From Myxococcota bacterium (GTDB lineage: Bacteria; Myxococcota_A; UBA796; JAFGLY01): a DNA stretch of 64,000 bases. Position numbers and translations under genes: made by a program. The DNA lies in NCBI GenBank assembly GCA_024276675.1, contig JAJRWT010000027.1, positions 372,001 to 436,000 on the forward strand, in the 5' to 3' direction. Positions 27,987 to 37,714 of this stretch are shown piece after piece. The notes under the pieces were generated by a model. The model was not told the DNA's origin and did not search any database. It saw only the letters and a list, made by a program, of their open reading frames with translations. Numbering within the stretch: the first letter of the stretch is position 1; each line of letters starts with the position of its first letter.

Positions 27987-30900
27987 TCAGAATCCGGATG
28001 TTCCATGCAGCAGGTAGACCGCCCCACCCTGCTCTTCGAAGCCATGCTCCTGGCCGTCGGCACCGGGCGCTCCCAGCAGGATGTCACCCAGGCCATCGCC
28101 GTCCGGATCTCCAGCTCCGGAGACCGACCAACCGGCCAGGTAGCCGGCACGTGATGCGCTGAACGTGGCCCTGGCATCGTCCAGGGTGCTGGTGCCCAGG
28201 AGCGGAGCAAGCAGGAGATAGACCCTGCCGGCCTCCACGCCAGCGCTGGCCTCGCCCGGAGCGCCCACGAGGATGTCGTCCAGGAAGTCTCCGTTCACAT
28301 CACCCGCAGCCGCCACGGAAAAACCAGCCTGGTCCCCCTCCGAAAGGCCCAGCAAAGTTGCATCGGCATCTGAAAGACTGGCCACCGAGTCCATGGCGGC
28401 CAGGGTGGAGCCCGTCAGCAGGTAGGCAGCTCCGCCGGCCCGGCTCCCGGCTTCGCTGCCCCCAATGCCCACGAGGATGTCGGCGAGGCCGTCGCCGTCG
28501 ACGTCGCCGGCGGCGGCCACGTCCTGGCCGGCCATGTCGCCGTAGCCCTCGCCCAACAAGGCCAGGTCCGCCGAGGACAGGTCGTGGACAGCCGTGGCAG
28601 GCCCCAACAGCAGGTAGGCTGCCCCGTAGTCGCTGCGCCTGCCCTGGTCCGCTCCCGTGGCGCCCGCCAGGATGTCGTCCAGGCCATCGCCGTCGACATC
28701 GCCCACGAAGGAGACGGAGCAGCCGGCCGCGTCACCGTCCTGTTCGCCGCGGAAGACCTGCTCGACTCCGCCCAGGTTGACGGAGGTCGTGATGGGGCCG
28801 GTCAGCACGAACAGCGCTCCGGCGCCGCCGGAAGCGCCCACCAGCAGATCCGGCGTACCATCGCCGTCGATGTCGCCTGCGCCGGACACGCTGCATCCCG
28901 CGCTGCTACCCTGGCCTTCTCCAGTGAGGACTATGCCGGCGTCTGCAAGGTCCACGACGCCGCTGAAGGGTCCGGCCCAGAGATAGGCGGCACCGGCGTC
29001 GGTGGCGGAGCTGTCGTCGCCGGGAGCGCCCAGGAGAAGATCCGTGATGCCGTCCCCGGTGACGTCGCCCAGGCCGGTAAGAGCGAAGCCGGCGGCATCT
29101 CCGCCGTGTTTGCCCACGAAAGTGGCGTCGGCCTGGTCCATGGAGATCCAGTCCTGGGACTCTGCCAGCGTCGCGGCGGTGAACAGGCAGGCCCCACCCG
29201 CGCCTTCTCCGGCGGAGGACATCCCAGGAACACCCACCAGAATGTCATCCAGAGTATCGCCGTCCACATCGCCCAGCCACGCCAGCGACCAACCCGCCAG
29301 GTCCGACTGCTCCACCCCGAAGATGGCCTGGTCCAGCGAATCAAGCTCGCACTGCCCCCCCAGCAGGCCATCACAATCCGAGTCCAGCAGGCAGGAATCC
29401 ACGGCATCGGGGTTGACGGCGGGATCATCGTCGTCACAGTCCCCGGAGAGGGCCACCTGCTCCGCCCCGGGGTAGCAGGAGAGCGCCGCGCTGTCGGAGG
29501 CGCCCCAGCCATCGCCGTCCAGATCCGGGTACCAGGCGACGGCATCCAAGGCGTCGTCTTCGTCGATGGAACCGTCACAGTCTTCGTCGGGCTGGCTGGA
29601 ACCGGGCAGCAGGTATACCCGACCCGCCAGATCCCCGAAGCCGGGCGCCCCCAGGACGATGTCGTACACGGCATCGGCGTCCAGGTCGCCCAGCAGGGAA
29701 AGGGAGGCACCCGCCATGTCGCCCTCACCCTCGCCCGGGAACAGCGCATCGGCGGTGTCCATGTAGACCTGCCCTTCCAGGCCGGCCAGCGATGCCCCGG
29801 ACCACAGCCAGGCCTGCCCCCGCCCCCCGTCGGCGCCCACCAGCAGATCGGCCAGGCCGTCTCCGTCAACATCTCCCCCCAGCGACAGAGAGGTCCCCGC
29901 CCCGCCGTTTTCCTGCTGCGCCAGGAGCTGCAGGGGCGCGTCGGACAGGGAAACATCGCCGGTGACCGGCCCCAACACCACGTAGACGAGCCCCGCGTCC
30001 ACGGCACCACGGTCGCTGCCGGGCGCTCCCACCAGGAGGTCGTCAAAGCCGTCGGCGTTCAGGTCCGCCCCACCCGCCACCGCGCTACCGGCTCCGTCCC
30101 CGTCGTTCTCTCCCAGGAGCAGGGCCTGGGAGTCGGACAGATCCATGGAGCCATCGCTGACATGGCAGACCAGGTATGCCTGCCCCACTCCACCCCAGAA
30201 CTGGGCGGAGGCACCGATGAGCACGTCGTCCAGGCCGTCGCCGTTGGTGTCGCCCGCAGATGCCAGGGCTGAACCAGCGTTGCTGTGAACGGAGCTTCCC
30301 CAGAGCCGAGTGGAATCCAGCTCCAGGTCCAGGTGGGTCTCGACGGGACCATGAACCAGAAACGCGCTTCCCGCCCCGTACCCGGCCTCGTTGTCTTCGG
30401 GAGCCCCCACCAGGAGATCCACGTTGCCATCGGAGTTCACATCTCCAGCCGAAGACAGGCTCCACCCGGCGCTGCTGCCCTCGGGGCCCGACAGGCGCAG
30501 CCCCCGGTCGGGCAGGTCCAGGTCCGCGGTCAAGGGCCCCGACAACAGCCAGACCGTGCTGGCCCCGGAAGCACCCAACAACAGGTCGTCGAAACCATCA
30601 CCGTCCTGGTCCCCCAGGGCAGCCAGGGCACTGCCCAGGCCCGAGGCCTCCAGATCCCAGCGGATCTCCAGGCCCACATCGGCCACGGAGCTGGCGCCGG
30701 TCACCGGTCCCGACAGCAGGTAGGCGGCGCCCGCTCCGGGAGCACCCAGCAGCAGGTCGCCCAGGCCGTCGGCGTCCATGTCGCCCGCCGGCACCAGGGC
30801 CGCCCCCAGCTCGTCGCCGTCGCTGCCATCAACGATAGTGTCCCACGAGCCAAGGTCGTTTTCACCAGCGATACCGCTGCACAGCTCCCAGGATGCGGGG

Positions 30901-33900
30901 TTCACCAGGGCGTCTCCATCGTCGCAGTCCCCGGCCAGGGCCACGTAGCCGGAGGGGGCGTCGCAGGCCTCCACCTGAAACTCACTCTGCCCGTAGCCGT
31001 CGCCATCGCCGTCCAGGTACCAGGTGCTGGTCTCGTCCAGCTCTCCGTCACAGTCGTTGTCCAGCGAATCCCCGCAGAGTTCCAGGGCATCGGGGCTGCG
31101 GGCTTCGTCCGAGTCATCGCAGTCGTCGTCCAGCAGCACCATGCCCGACACGGCTCCGCAGGCTTCGGAGGTGACATCGGGATCGCCATGCCCATCGGCG
31201 TCGGCGTCCGCGTACCAGGTGACGGTATCCACTGGGTCGGGGCCGTCCACTTCTCCGTCGCAGTCGTCGTCCAGGCCGTCGCAGTACTCCAGTGCCCCCG
31301 GATGCACGGAGTCCATGGAGTCGTCGCAGTCTCCGGGCTCGGCGCTGTAGCCGTCGGGCTGGTAGCAAGCCGTGCTCAGCAGGGTCGAGTCACCATATCC
31401 ATCGCCGTCGCTGTCCAGGTACCAGGACGAGGCGTCGCTGGCATCCGCCTCGTCCAGCTCTCCGTCGCAGTCGTTGTCCAGGCCGTCGCAGTACTCCAGC
31501 GCGCCCGGGTACACGGCGGAATCGGAGTCGTCGCAGTCATCGGCGTCGCCCACCCAGTCATCGGGGGCGGAGCAGGATGACAGGGCCAGGTCGGGATCGC
31601 CATGGCCGTCGCCGTCCTCGTCGGCGTAGCGGTTCATGCCGGGATTCAGCGAAGCATCGTCGTCGTCGCAGTCCTGGGAATCGCTCACGTGGCCCCACGG
31701 CCTGAAACAAGCAACCTGCCATGACTCCGCCTGCCCGTAGCCATCGTGATCGGAGTCCAGGTACCAGGTGCTGGCCTCGGCGGCGTCGTCGGTCTGCCCG
31801 TCGCAATCCTGGTCCACCTGCTGGAAGGAAGCTCCAGGGAAAAGGAAGACCGCCCCCGCGCCGGATTCACCGGGAGCACCCAACACGTAGTCGTCCAGGC
31901 CATCGGCGTTGACGTCGCCGGCCCCGGCAAGGCTGGCGCCCAATTGGTCCGACTGGGCCGAGCCCAACACTTTCACATGGGCATCCGCCAGGCTCAGCCC
32001 GCCGGTCAAGGGCCCCAGGAGCAGGTATGCCGCGCCCGACTCCTCGCCGTTGGATGATTCGCCCATGGCACCCACCAGCAGGTCGGCCAGGTTGTCACCA
32101 TCAACGTCGCCGGCCCCTGCCACGGCGTAGCCCGCCAGGTCGCCGGCGGCTTCGCCCAGGATCCGGGCGTCGGCCTGGCCCAGCCCCAACTCTCCGCTGA
32201 CGGGGCCCAGCACCAGGTAGGCGGCCCCCGCACTGACACCGGCCGTCCCCTGGCCACGGCTCCCCAGCAGGAGATCGTCGAAGCCGTCGCCGTTGATGTC
32301 TCCCACGCCGGCCAGCGCCCGCCCCGCCTGGTCGCCCCCGGATTCGCCCAGGAGCCTGGCGTGGGCATCGGCCAGGTCCATGTCGCGGGTCACCGGCCCC
32401 AGGAACAGGTAGGCTGCTCCAGCCTCGTCGCCCGCGGTGTCCTGCCCGTAGGCCCCCAGGAGCAGGTCGTCCAGGCCATCGGCATTGGTGTCACCGGCAC
32501 CGGCCAGGGCCCTCCCGGCGTAGTCCCCTCCTGATTCGCCTATGAAGAGCGATCCGCGCTCATCCAGCGAGGCGTCCGCCGTCACGGGGCCCAGGACCAG
32601 GTAGGCCGCTCCGGCGTCCTCGCCCCCGAGATCGTGGGAGAATGCCCCCACCAGGAAGTCGTCGAAGGCGTCGCCGTTGGAGTCGCCCACCATGGCGACC
32701 CTGAATCCCACCTGGCTGCCCTGCTCCCCCAGCAGCTCGAAGCCGGCGTCGGGGAGGTTGCGGATGCCGTTCACCGGGCCGGAGACCAGGTAGGCCGCTC
32801 CGGCGTCCTCGCCCGCGGAGGCGTCACGCCAGGCCCCCACCAGCAGATCGGGATAGCCGTCGTTGTCCACATCCGCCGCTCCGGAGACGCTGATTCCGGC
32901 ATTTGCTCCCGCACCCATCCCCCGCAGGCTTGCGTAGGCGTCTTCCAGGCTCTGCTGCCCGCTCAAGGGACCCAGCACCAGGTACGCCATGCCCGATGCC
33001 CTGGCCTCGGCGTCCGCCAGGTTGGCTCCCAGGATGATGTCGTCGTAGCCGTCCAGGTTCATGTCGCCCGCGGCGTGGACGCTGAAACCAGCGCTTCCAC
33101 CGTCGTCGTCTCCCAGGAGCTGGGCGCTGGCCTCGGCTGCCGCCGCCCAACGCTCGGGACCGTCGCAGTAATCCAGGGCCCCGGGGTTGATCTCGGCGTC
33201 GGAGTCATCGCAGTCCTCGGCGGAATCGACATAGCCCGAGGGCTGTTCACAGGACTCCCATGCCGTGGCTGGGTCTCCGTAGCCGTCGCCGTCGGCGTCC
33301 AGGTACCAGGTGGGGCCCTCGTCCACCAGGCCGTCGCAATCGTTGTCGGTCCCGTCGTCGCAGACTTCGGCCGCTCCGGGGTTGGAGGAGGGGTCGGAGT
33401 CGTCGCAGTCGCCGCCCTGGGCCACGTGGTCTCCAGGGGGATCGCAGGTTTCCGTAGCCGTCCAGGAGTCTCCGTAGCCGTCACCGTCGGCGTCGGCGTA
33501 CCAGGTGGCTCCCTCGTCGATGGCTCCGTCGCAGTCGTTGTCGGTCCCGTCGTCGCAGAGTTCCGCCAGGTCGGGGGCGGAGCCGGAGTCGGCATCGTCG
33601 CAGTCACCGCCCATTGCTACCCAACCGGAGGGCTGCTGGCAGGCCGTGGCGGAGAAGGCATCATCGCCGTAGCCGTCACCGTCGGCGTCCAGGTACCAGG
33701 TGGGGGCGTCGGTTGCGTCGTCTTCGTCCACCATCCCATCGCAGTCGTCGTCCGTGTCGTTGCAGAGTTCGTCGGCGTCTGGGTTCACGGTGGACCGGGA
33801 GTCGTCGCAGTCGCCCCGTCTCTGGACATAGCCGTCCGCCGCGCCACAGGCCTGGCGGGTCTGGTCCACCGTGGCGTCGGCGTCGCCCCAGCCATCGCCG

Positions 33901-36521
33901 TCGGCGTCGGCATACCAGGTGGGTGCGTCCAGGGCGCCGTCTTCGTCTGTCTGGTCGTCGCAGTCGTTGTCAAGGCCGTCGCAGTACTCGGGGGCGTCCT
34001 TGTGAACGGAAGCCCGGCTGTCGTCGCAATCGGCGGCGAAGGCTACATATCCCGAGGGCGTCAGGCAGGATATGGTGCTGTCGTCGGGATCGCCGTAGCC
34101 ATCGCCGTCGGCGTCGGCGTACCAGGTGGAGGCACCGGAGGCTCCCGGCTCGTCCAGCAGTCCGTCGCAGTCCTCGTCGACCCTGTCGAAGAGATCACCC
34201 CCGAGGAACAGGTAGAGGGAGCCGGCATCACTGCCCGCCATGTCACGCCGCCAGGCACCCACGAAGACCTCGCCCAGGCCGTCTCCGTCCATGTCTCCGC
34301 CCATGGCCAGGGCCTGGCCCGCTTCATCTCCCGTGGACTCCCCCAGCAGCTTGACGCTGGCCTCGGCCAGGGAGATGTGGCCCATCAAGGGGCCCAGCAA
34401 GATGTAGACGGCTCCCTTGTCCAGGTCGTGGGCATTCTGGCCCGGAGCGCCGATCAACAGATCCGCGTAGCCGTCGCCGTTCAGGTCGCCTGCCGAGGAT
34501 ACGGCCGCGCCCGCCTTGTCGTCCTGGGCCTCGCCGCTCATACGGGATGTGGCGTACTCCAGGCTCAGCTCGCCAGAAACCGGCCCCGAAACCAGGTAGG
34601 CCGCTCCCGCCCCGCTTGCTCCGCTGCTTTCGCCCCAGGCACCCACCAACAGGTCGCCGTGGCCGTCGGCGTCCACGTCGCCCGCCGCTGCCACCGAAAT
34701 GCCCGCGCAATCCCCGGCGCTCTCCCCCAGGAGGCGGGCGTCGGCATCGCGCAACGCGATGGAGGCCGACAGCGGGCCCATGACCAGGTAGGCGGCCCCG
34801 GCGTCCTGCCCCGCCGTGCTTTCACCAGGAGCGCCCACCATCATGTCCGCCAGGCCGTCGCCGTTGACATCCCCGGCGGCAGCGGCATAGCTTGCATGGT
34901 CCCCGTCCTGCTCGCCCAGGATGGCGGGGCCGGCTGCGTCCAACTCCATGGGGCCGGTCACCGGACCCGTCACCAGGTAGACGGCGCCGGCGCTGTTGGC
35001 GGAGCCGTCCGCGTTCCAGTCGAACTCCCAGGCGCCGATGAGAATGTCGTCCAGGGAATCGCCGTTCACGTCGCCGGCCGAGGACACGCTGGCCCCGGCC
35101 TTCTGGAGCCAGTCCTCACCAGTGAAGCTGGCCTGGGAATCGCCCAGTGACATGTCCCCGCTCACGGGGCCCAGCACCAGGTAGGCAGCCCCCGGCCAAC
35201 CGTCACCGGAGTATTCCTGCCAGGCGGCCACCAGGACGTCGTGGTAGCCATCGCCGTTTACGTCGCCCGCCGATGCCACGTCGCTGCCCGCCATGTCGTG
35301 GGGCGCCTCGCCCAGGAGCCTGGCCGTGGCTCCAGACAGGGATGCGTGCCCCTCGGTTTCCAGGAGCAACAGGCCCGACAGCAGGTAGGCCGCCCCGGAA
35401 TCCTGGCCCGCCAGGTCGCTGCCGCAGGCTCCCACCAGCAGGTCCCCGTAGCCGTCGCCATCCACGTCACCGGCGGAGGCCAGGCTGCACGCGGCCTGGT
35501 CGCCCACGGCCTCGCCCAGCACTTGCAGGTGGGCATCGCCAAGCTCCACGCTTCCGGGGTGGTAGTCGGTACACTGCTCGTCCACGCCCGGGTTGATCTG
35601 GGCACGGTCGTCGTTGCAGTCACCGGCGGTGGACACGTAGCCTGGCACGCGCTGGCAGGAGCGGAGCGAGGACGAGGAGTCGCCGTAGCCATCGCCGTCG
35701 CTGTCCAGGTACCAGTCGCCGGCGTCCAGGGCCGTCTCGCCGTCCACCACGCCATCGCAGTCGTTGTCGACGCCGTCGCAGTACTCGTCGGCGCCAGGGT
35801 TGATGGAATCGTCCCCATCGTCACAGTCGCCGTTGGCGGAGACATGGCCATGGGGAGCATCACAGGATTCGATGGAGGGGTCATCTACACCGTAGCCGTC
35901 GCCGTCGGCATCGGGGTACCAGGACGGGGTGTCGATGGCGCCTTCGTCGACCTGGCCGTCGCAGTCGTCGTCCAGGCCGTCACAGTACTCCGGTGCGCCG
36001 GGATGGATCGTGGACTGCGTGTCGTCGCAGTCCGTGGAATCCCAGACGTAGCCCTCCGGGGGCTCACAGGCCATGGCGCCGTCCTGGGGGTCGCCGTAGC
36101 CGTCGCCATCGAAATCCCGGTAGCAGGTGGAGACATCCACGGCGTCAGGCTCGTCCACATCGCCATCGCAGTCGTTGTCCAGGCCGTCGCAGTACTCCGC
36201 CGCCCCCGGATGCACCAGGGGGTCGCCGTCGTCGCAGTCACCGGGCGTGTCCACGTAGCCCGCCGGCTGCTGGCAGCTCGTGAATGACAGGCCCGCCTCG
36301 CCGTAGCCGTCGCCATCCAGGTCCAGGTACCAGCGCTGGGCCGCCCCCACGGTGGGGTCTTCCGGGTCGCAGTCCAGGTCGTTCCACACGCCGTCCCCGT
36401 CCAGGTCCCGGAGCGCGGACATGCCGGCGGTGTCTTTCCCGCCCGCGTTGCAGCCCGACACCAGGCAGAGAAGCACGAGCGAGGAGAGCAGCCACGGGGA
36501 CTCGCTACTCTTTGCTGGCAT
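27987..36521 (-). CDS. Giant FG-GAP/MopE-repeat lipoprotein (2844 aa)
   Basis: Lipobox LVSGC; 28 AGD(V/M/L)(N/D)GDG..D FG-GAP motifs and about 15 WYxDxDGDGYG...DCDDxD..PGA.E.CDG.DNDCDG..DE repeats. Confidence 0.93.
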   Translation of the reverse strand: MPAKSSESPWLLSSLVLLCLVSGCNAGGKDTAGMSALRDLDGDGVWNDLDCDPEDPTVGAAQRWYLDLDGDGYGEAGLSFTSCQQPAGYVDTPGDCDDGDPLVHPGAAEYCDGLDNDCDGDVDEPDAVDVSTCYRDFDGDGYGDPQDGAMACEPPEGYVWDSTDCDDTQSTIHPGAPEYCDGLDDDCDGQVDEGAIDTPSWYPDADGDGYGVDDPSIESCDAPHGHVSANGDCDDGDDSINPGADEYCDGVDNDCDGVVDGETALDAGDWYLDSDGDGYGDSSSSLRSCQRVPGYVSTAGDCNDDRAQINPGVDEQCTDYHPGSVELGDAHLQVLGEAVGDQAACSLASAGDVDGDGYGDLLVGACGSDLAGQDSGAAYLLSGLLLLETEGHASLSGATARLLGEAPHDMAGSDVASAGDVNGDGYHDVLVAAWQEYSGDGWPGAAYLVLGPVSGDMSLGDSQASFTGEDWLQKAGASVSSAGDVNGDSLDDILIGAWEFDWNADGSANSAGAVYLVTGPVTGPMELDAAGPAILGEQDGDHASYAAAAGDVNGDGLADMMVGAPGESTAGQDAGAAYLVMGPLSASIALRDADARLLGESAGDCAGISVAAAGDVDADGHGDLLVGAWGESSGASGAGAAYLVSGPVSGELSLEYATSRMSGEAQDDKAGAAVSSAGDLNGDGYADLLIGAPGQNAHDLDKGAVYILLGPLMGHISLAEASVKLLGESTGDEAGQALAMGGDMDGDGLGEVFVGAWRRDMAGSDAGSLYLFLGGDLFDRVDEDCDGLLDEPGASGASTWYADADGDGYGDPDDSTISCLTPSGYVAFAADCDDSRASVHKDAPEYCDGLDNDCDDQTDEDGALDAPTWYADADGDGWGDADATVDQTRQACGAADGYVQRRGDCDDSRSTVNPDADELCNDTDDDCDGMVDEDDATDAPTWYLDADGDGYGDDAFSATACQQPSGWVAMGGDCDDADSGSAPDLAELCDDGTDNDCDGAIDEGATWYADADGDGYGDSWTATETCDPPGDHVAQGGDCDDSDPSSNPGAAEVCDDGTDNDCDGLVDEGPTWYLDADGDGYGDPATAWESCEQPSGYVDSAEDCDDSDAEINPGALDYCDGPERWAAAAEASAQLLGDDDGGSAGFSVHAAGDMNLDGYDDIILGANLADAEARASGMAYLVLGPLSGQQSLEDAYASLRGMGAGANAGISVSGAADVDNDGYPDLLVGAWRDASAGEDAGAAYLVSGPVNGIRNLPDAGFELLGEQGSQVGFRVAMVGDSNGDAFDDFLVGAFSHDLGGEDAGAAYLVLGPVTADASLDERGSLFIGESGGDYAGRALAGAGDTNADGLDDLLLGAYGQDTAGDEAGAAYLFLGPVTRDMDLADAHARLLGESGGDQAGRALAGVGDINGDGFDDLLLGSRGQGTAGVSAGAAYLVLGPVSGELGLGQADARILGEAAGDLAGYAVAGAGDVDGDNLADLLVGAMGESSNGEESGAAYLLLGPLTGGLSLADAHVKVLGSAQSDQLGASLAGAGDVNADGLDDYVLGAPGESGAGAVFLFPGASFQQVDQDCDGQTDDAAEASTWYLDSDHDGYGQAESWQVACFRPWGHVSDSQDCDDDDASLNPGMNRYADEDGDGHGDPDLALSSCSAPDDWVGDADDCDDSDSAVYPGALEYCDGLDNDCDGELDEADASDASSWYLDSDGDGYGDSTLLSTACYQPDGYSAEPGDCDDSMDSVHPGALEYCDGLDDDCDGEVDGPDPVDTVTWYADADADGHGDPDVTSEACGAVSGMVLLDDDCDDSDEARSPDALELCGDSLDNDCDGELDETSTWYLDGDGDGYGQSEFQVEACDAPSGYVALAGDCDDGDALVNPASWELCSGIAGENDLGSWDTIVDGSDGDELGAALVPAGDMDADGLGDLLLGAPGAGAAYLLSGPVTGASSVADVGLEIRWDLEASGLGSALAALGDQDGDGFDDLLLGASGASTVWLLSGPLTADLDLPDRGLRLSGPEGSSAGWSLSSAGDVNSDGNVDLLVGAPEDNEAGYGAGSAFLVHGPVETHLDLELDSTRLWGSSVHSNAGSALASAGDTNGDGLDDVLIGASAQFWGGVGQAYLVCHVSDGSMDLSDSQALLLGENDGDGAGSAVAGGADLNADGFDDLLVGAPGSDRGAVDAGLVYVVLGPVTGDVSLSDAPLQLLAQQENGGAGTSLSLGGDVDGDGLADLLVGADGGRGQAWLWSGASLAGLEGQVYMDTADALFPGEGEGDMAGASLSLLGDLDADAVYDIVLGAPGFGDLAGRVYLLPGSSQPDEDCDGSIDEDDALDAVAWYPDLDGDGWGASDSAALSCYPGAEQVALSGDCDDDDPAVNPDAVDSCLLDSDCDGLLGGQCELDSLDQAIFGVEQSDLAGWSLAWLGDVDGDTLDDILVGVPGMSSAGEGAGGACLFTAATLAESQDWISMDQADATFVGKHGGDAAGFALTGLGDVTGDGITDLLLGAPGDDSSATDAGAAYLWAGPFSGVVDLADAGIVLTGEGQGSSAGCSVSGAGDIDGDGTPDLLVGASGGAGALFVLTGPITTSVNLGGVEQVFRGEQDGDAAGCSVSFVGDVDGDGLDDILAGATGADQGRRSDYGAAYLLLGPATAVHDLSSADLALLGEGYGDMAGQDVAAAGDVDGDGLADILVGIGGSEAGSRAGGAAYLLTGSTLAAMDSVASLSDADATLLGLSEGDQAGFSVAAAGDVNGDFLDDILVGAPGEASAGVEAGRVYLLLAPLLGTSTLDDARATFSASRAGYLAGWSVSGAGDPDGDGLGDILLGAPGADGQEHGFEEQGGAVYLLHGTSGF
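27990..29345 (-). repeat. FG-GAP block 4 (seven repeats, C-terminal)
   Basis: DVDGDTLDD, DVTGDGITD, DIDGDGTPD, DVDGDGLDD, DVDGDGLAD, DVNGDFLDD, DPDGDGLGD. Boundaries approximate. Confidence 0.85.
29590..30870 (-). repeat. FG-GAP block 3 (seven repeats)
   Basis: DMDADGLGD, DQDGDGFDD, DVNSDGNVD, DTNGDGLDD, DLNADGFDD, DVDGDGLAD, DLDADAVYD. Boundaries approximate. Confidence 0.85.
31815..33160 (-). repeat. FG-GAP block 2 (seven repeats)
   Basis: DMNLDGYDD, DVDNDGYPD, DSNGDAFDD, DTNADGLDD, DINGDGFDD, DVDGDNLAD, DVNADGLDD. Boundaries approximate. Confidence 0.85.
34190..35560 (-). repeat. FG-GAP block 1 (seven repeats)
   Basis: Seven Ca-loop motifs: DVDGDGYGD, DVNGDGYHD, DVNGDSLDD, DVNGDGLAD, DVDADGHGD, DLNGDGYAD, DMDGDGLGE. 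Boundaries approximate. Confidence 0.85.
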
Positions 36522-36731
36522 CCTGGTCTCCGGTCATGGTCTGTCTTCGGGTTCCGCGGGAAACACCTCGTCCTGGCAGGATAGCACCTGCGGCCCATGC
36601 TGGCAGGTATTCAACGGGCCACCGTGGCGAAGCTTCCCGGTCAGACCGTTGTTCCTGGCGCGGGGACGGGGAGCGCCAAGACAGGAAGGCGCGTGGCGCA
36701 CCGCAGCAGGCCCGAGCTTTCCCCACGGCTC

Positions 36732-37604
36732 CTAAAAGACGACTCCGGTGGCCATTCCCACGTAGAGCAGGCTGTGCAGACCGGTTTCCAGGCGCAGGGT
36801 CGCCCGGTCGGAGAAATTGAAACGCACGCCAACGTTGATATCCACCATGGGAATCACCGATGGCATGCCCTTGGGGCCGTCGTCGCCGCAGCCGGCGTCG
36901 AATCGTTCCAGGGCGGTGGCGGTTTCGGGATCGCCCAGGAGAGAGGGATCGCCCTGTTCGCACTGGGGGTCGCCCTCGGCTTCGATGGCGCTGTTCCACT
37001 GGATGATGTCGCCGGTGAGGATTCCCAGGCCCAGCCCGCCGCCAAATATGAATGACAGCCAGGGTTCGGCGTGCAGCTCCATGCCGTAGTCGGCGCCGAT
37101 GGTGAAGATACCGAGGTTTTCGGGCAGGATGTACTCGCCGTCGGCGTAGTTGGGGGTGTCGTCTTCCACGTCGTCCCAGTAGCCGCCCCTGGTGAGGGAT
37201 CGAGCGTATTCCAGGTAGAATATTCCGTTGGCCTGGTCCTTCTTGATGACGTATTCCAGGCCGAAGGCGTAGCCGTAGATGGCGGGGCGGTCGGGGTGGC
37301 CTTCCGTGTCGTCGTCGTAGTACCAGTTGTCGAGAATCGAATCCGCGAAGAAGAGCGACATGTAGCGCGAGCGTATGTTCACTTCCATCAGCATGTCGCG
37401 CTTCATGTCGTCGGGATCGTGCATGAGTGCATCCAGCTCCTCGGCGGCAATTTCCGGCAGGTCGCCATCATCGGAACTCTCGGCGTTCAAGGGCCCCTGT
37501 GCGGATGCCCAGGCGGGAGCCGCGGCCAGGCCAGCCAGGCCCAGCAGCGACAGCGTTCCCAACCTGGAAGCGGTGGATGGAGATCTGTTGAAACGAGCCG
37601 TCAT
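36732..37604 (-). CDS. Hypothetical outer-membrane beta-barrel-like protein
   Basis: ATG at 37604 with AGGAG RBS; signal peptide LGLAGLAAAPAWA; C-terminal Phe (LLYVGMATGVVF). Confidence 0.68.
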   Translation of the reverse strand: MTARFNRSPSTASRLGTLSLLGLAGLAAAPAWASAQGPLNAESSDDGDLPEIAAEELDALMHDPDDMKRDMLMEVNIRSRYMSLFFADSILDNWYYDDDTEGHPDRPAIYGYAFGLEYVIKKDQANGIFYLEYARSLTRGGYWDDVEDDTPNYADGEYILPENLGIFTIGADYGMELHAEPWLSFIFGGGLGLGILTGDIIQWNSAIEAEGDPQCEQGDPSLLGDPETATALERFDAGCGDDGPKGMPSVIPMVDINVGVRFNFSDRATLRLETGLHSLLYVGMATGVVF

Positions 37605-37714
37605 GGGTATTCTCCTTGTTGGTTGGGACAAGGCCCATCCTGCAAACTGTGGAATGAAAAGTCAATAGCCCCGTGGAGCCGCCGGAGCCATGGAGCGGAA
37701 CAACCGGCGTCCGG

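Noticed and set aside
32634-35150. 838-aa plus-strand ORF opposite the giant FG-GAP gene
   Set aside because: Low-complexity Val/Ala/Gly shadow of the periodic GC-rich minus-strand gene; the minus frame carries clear FG-GAP/MopE motifs.
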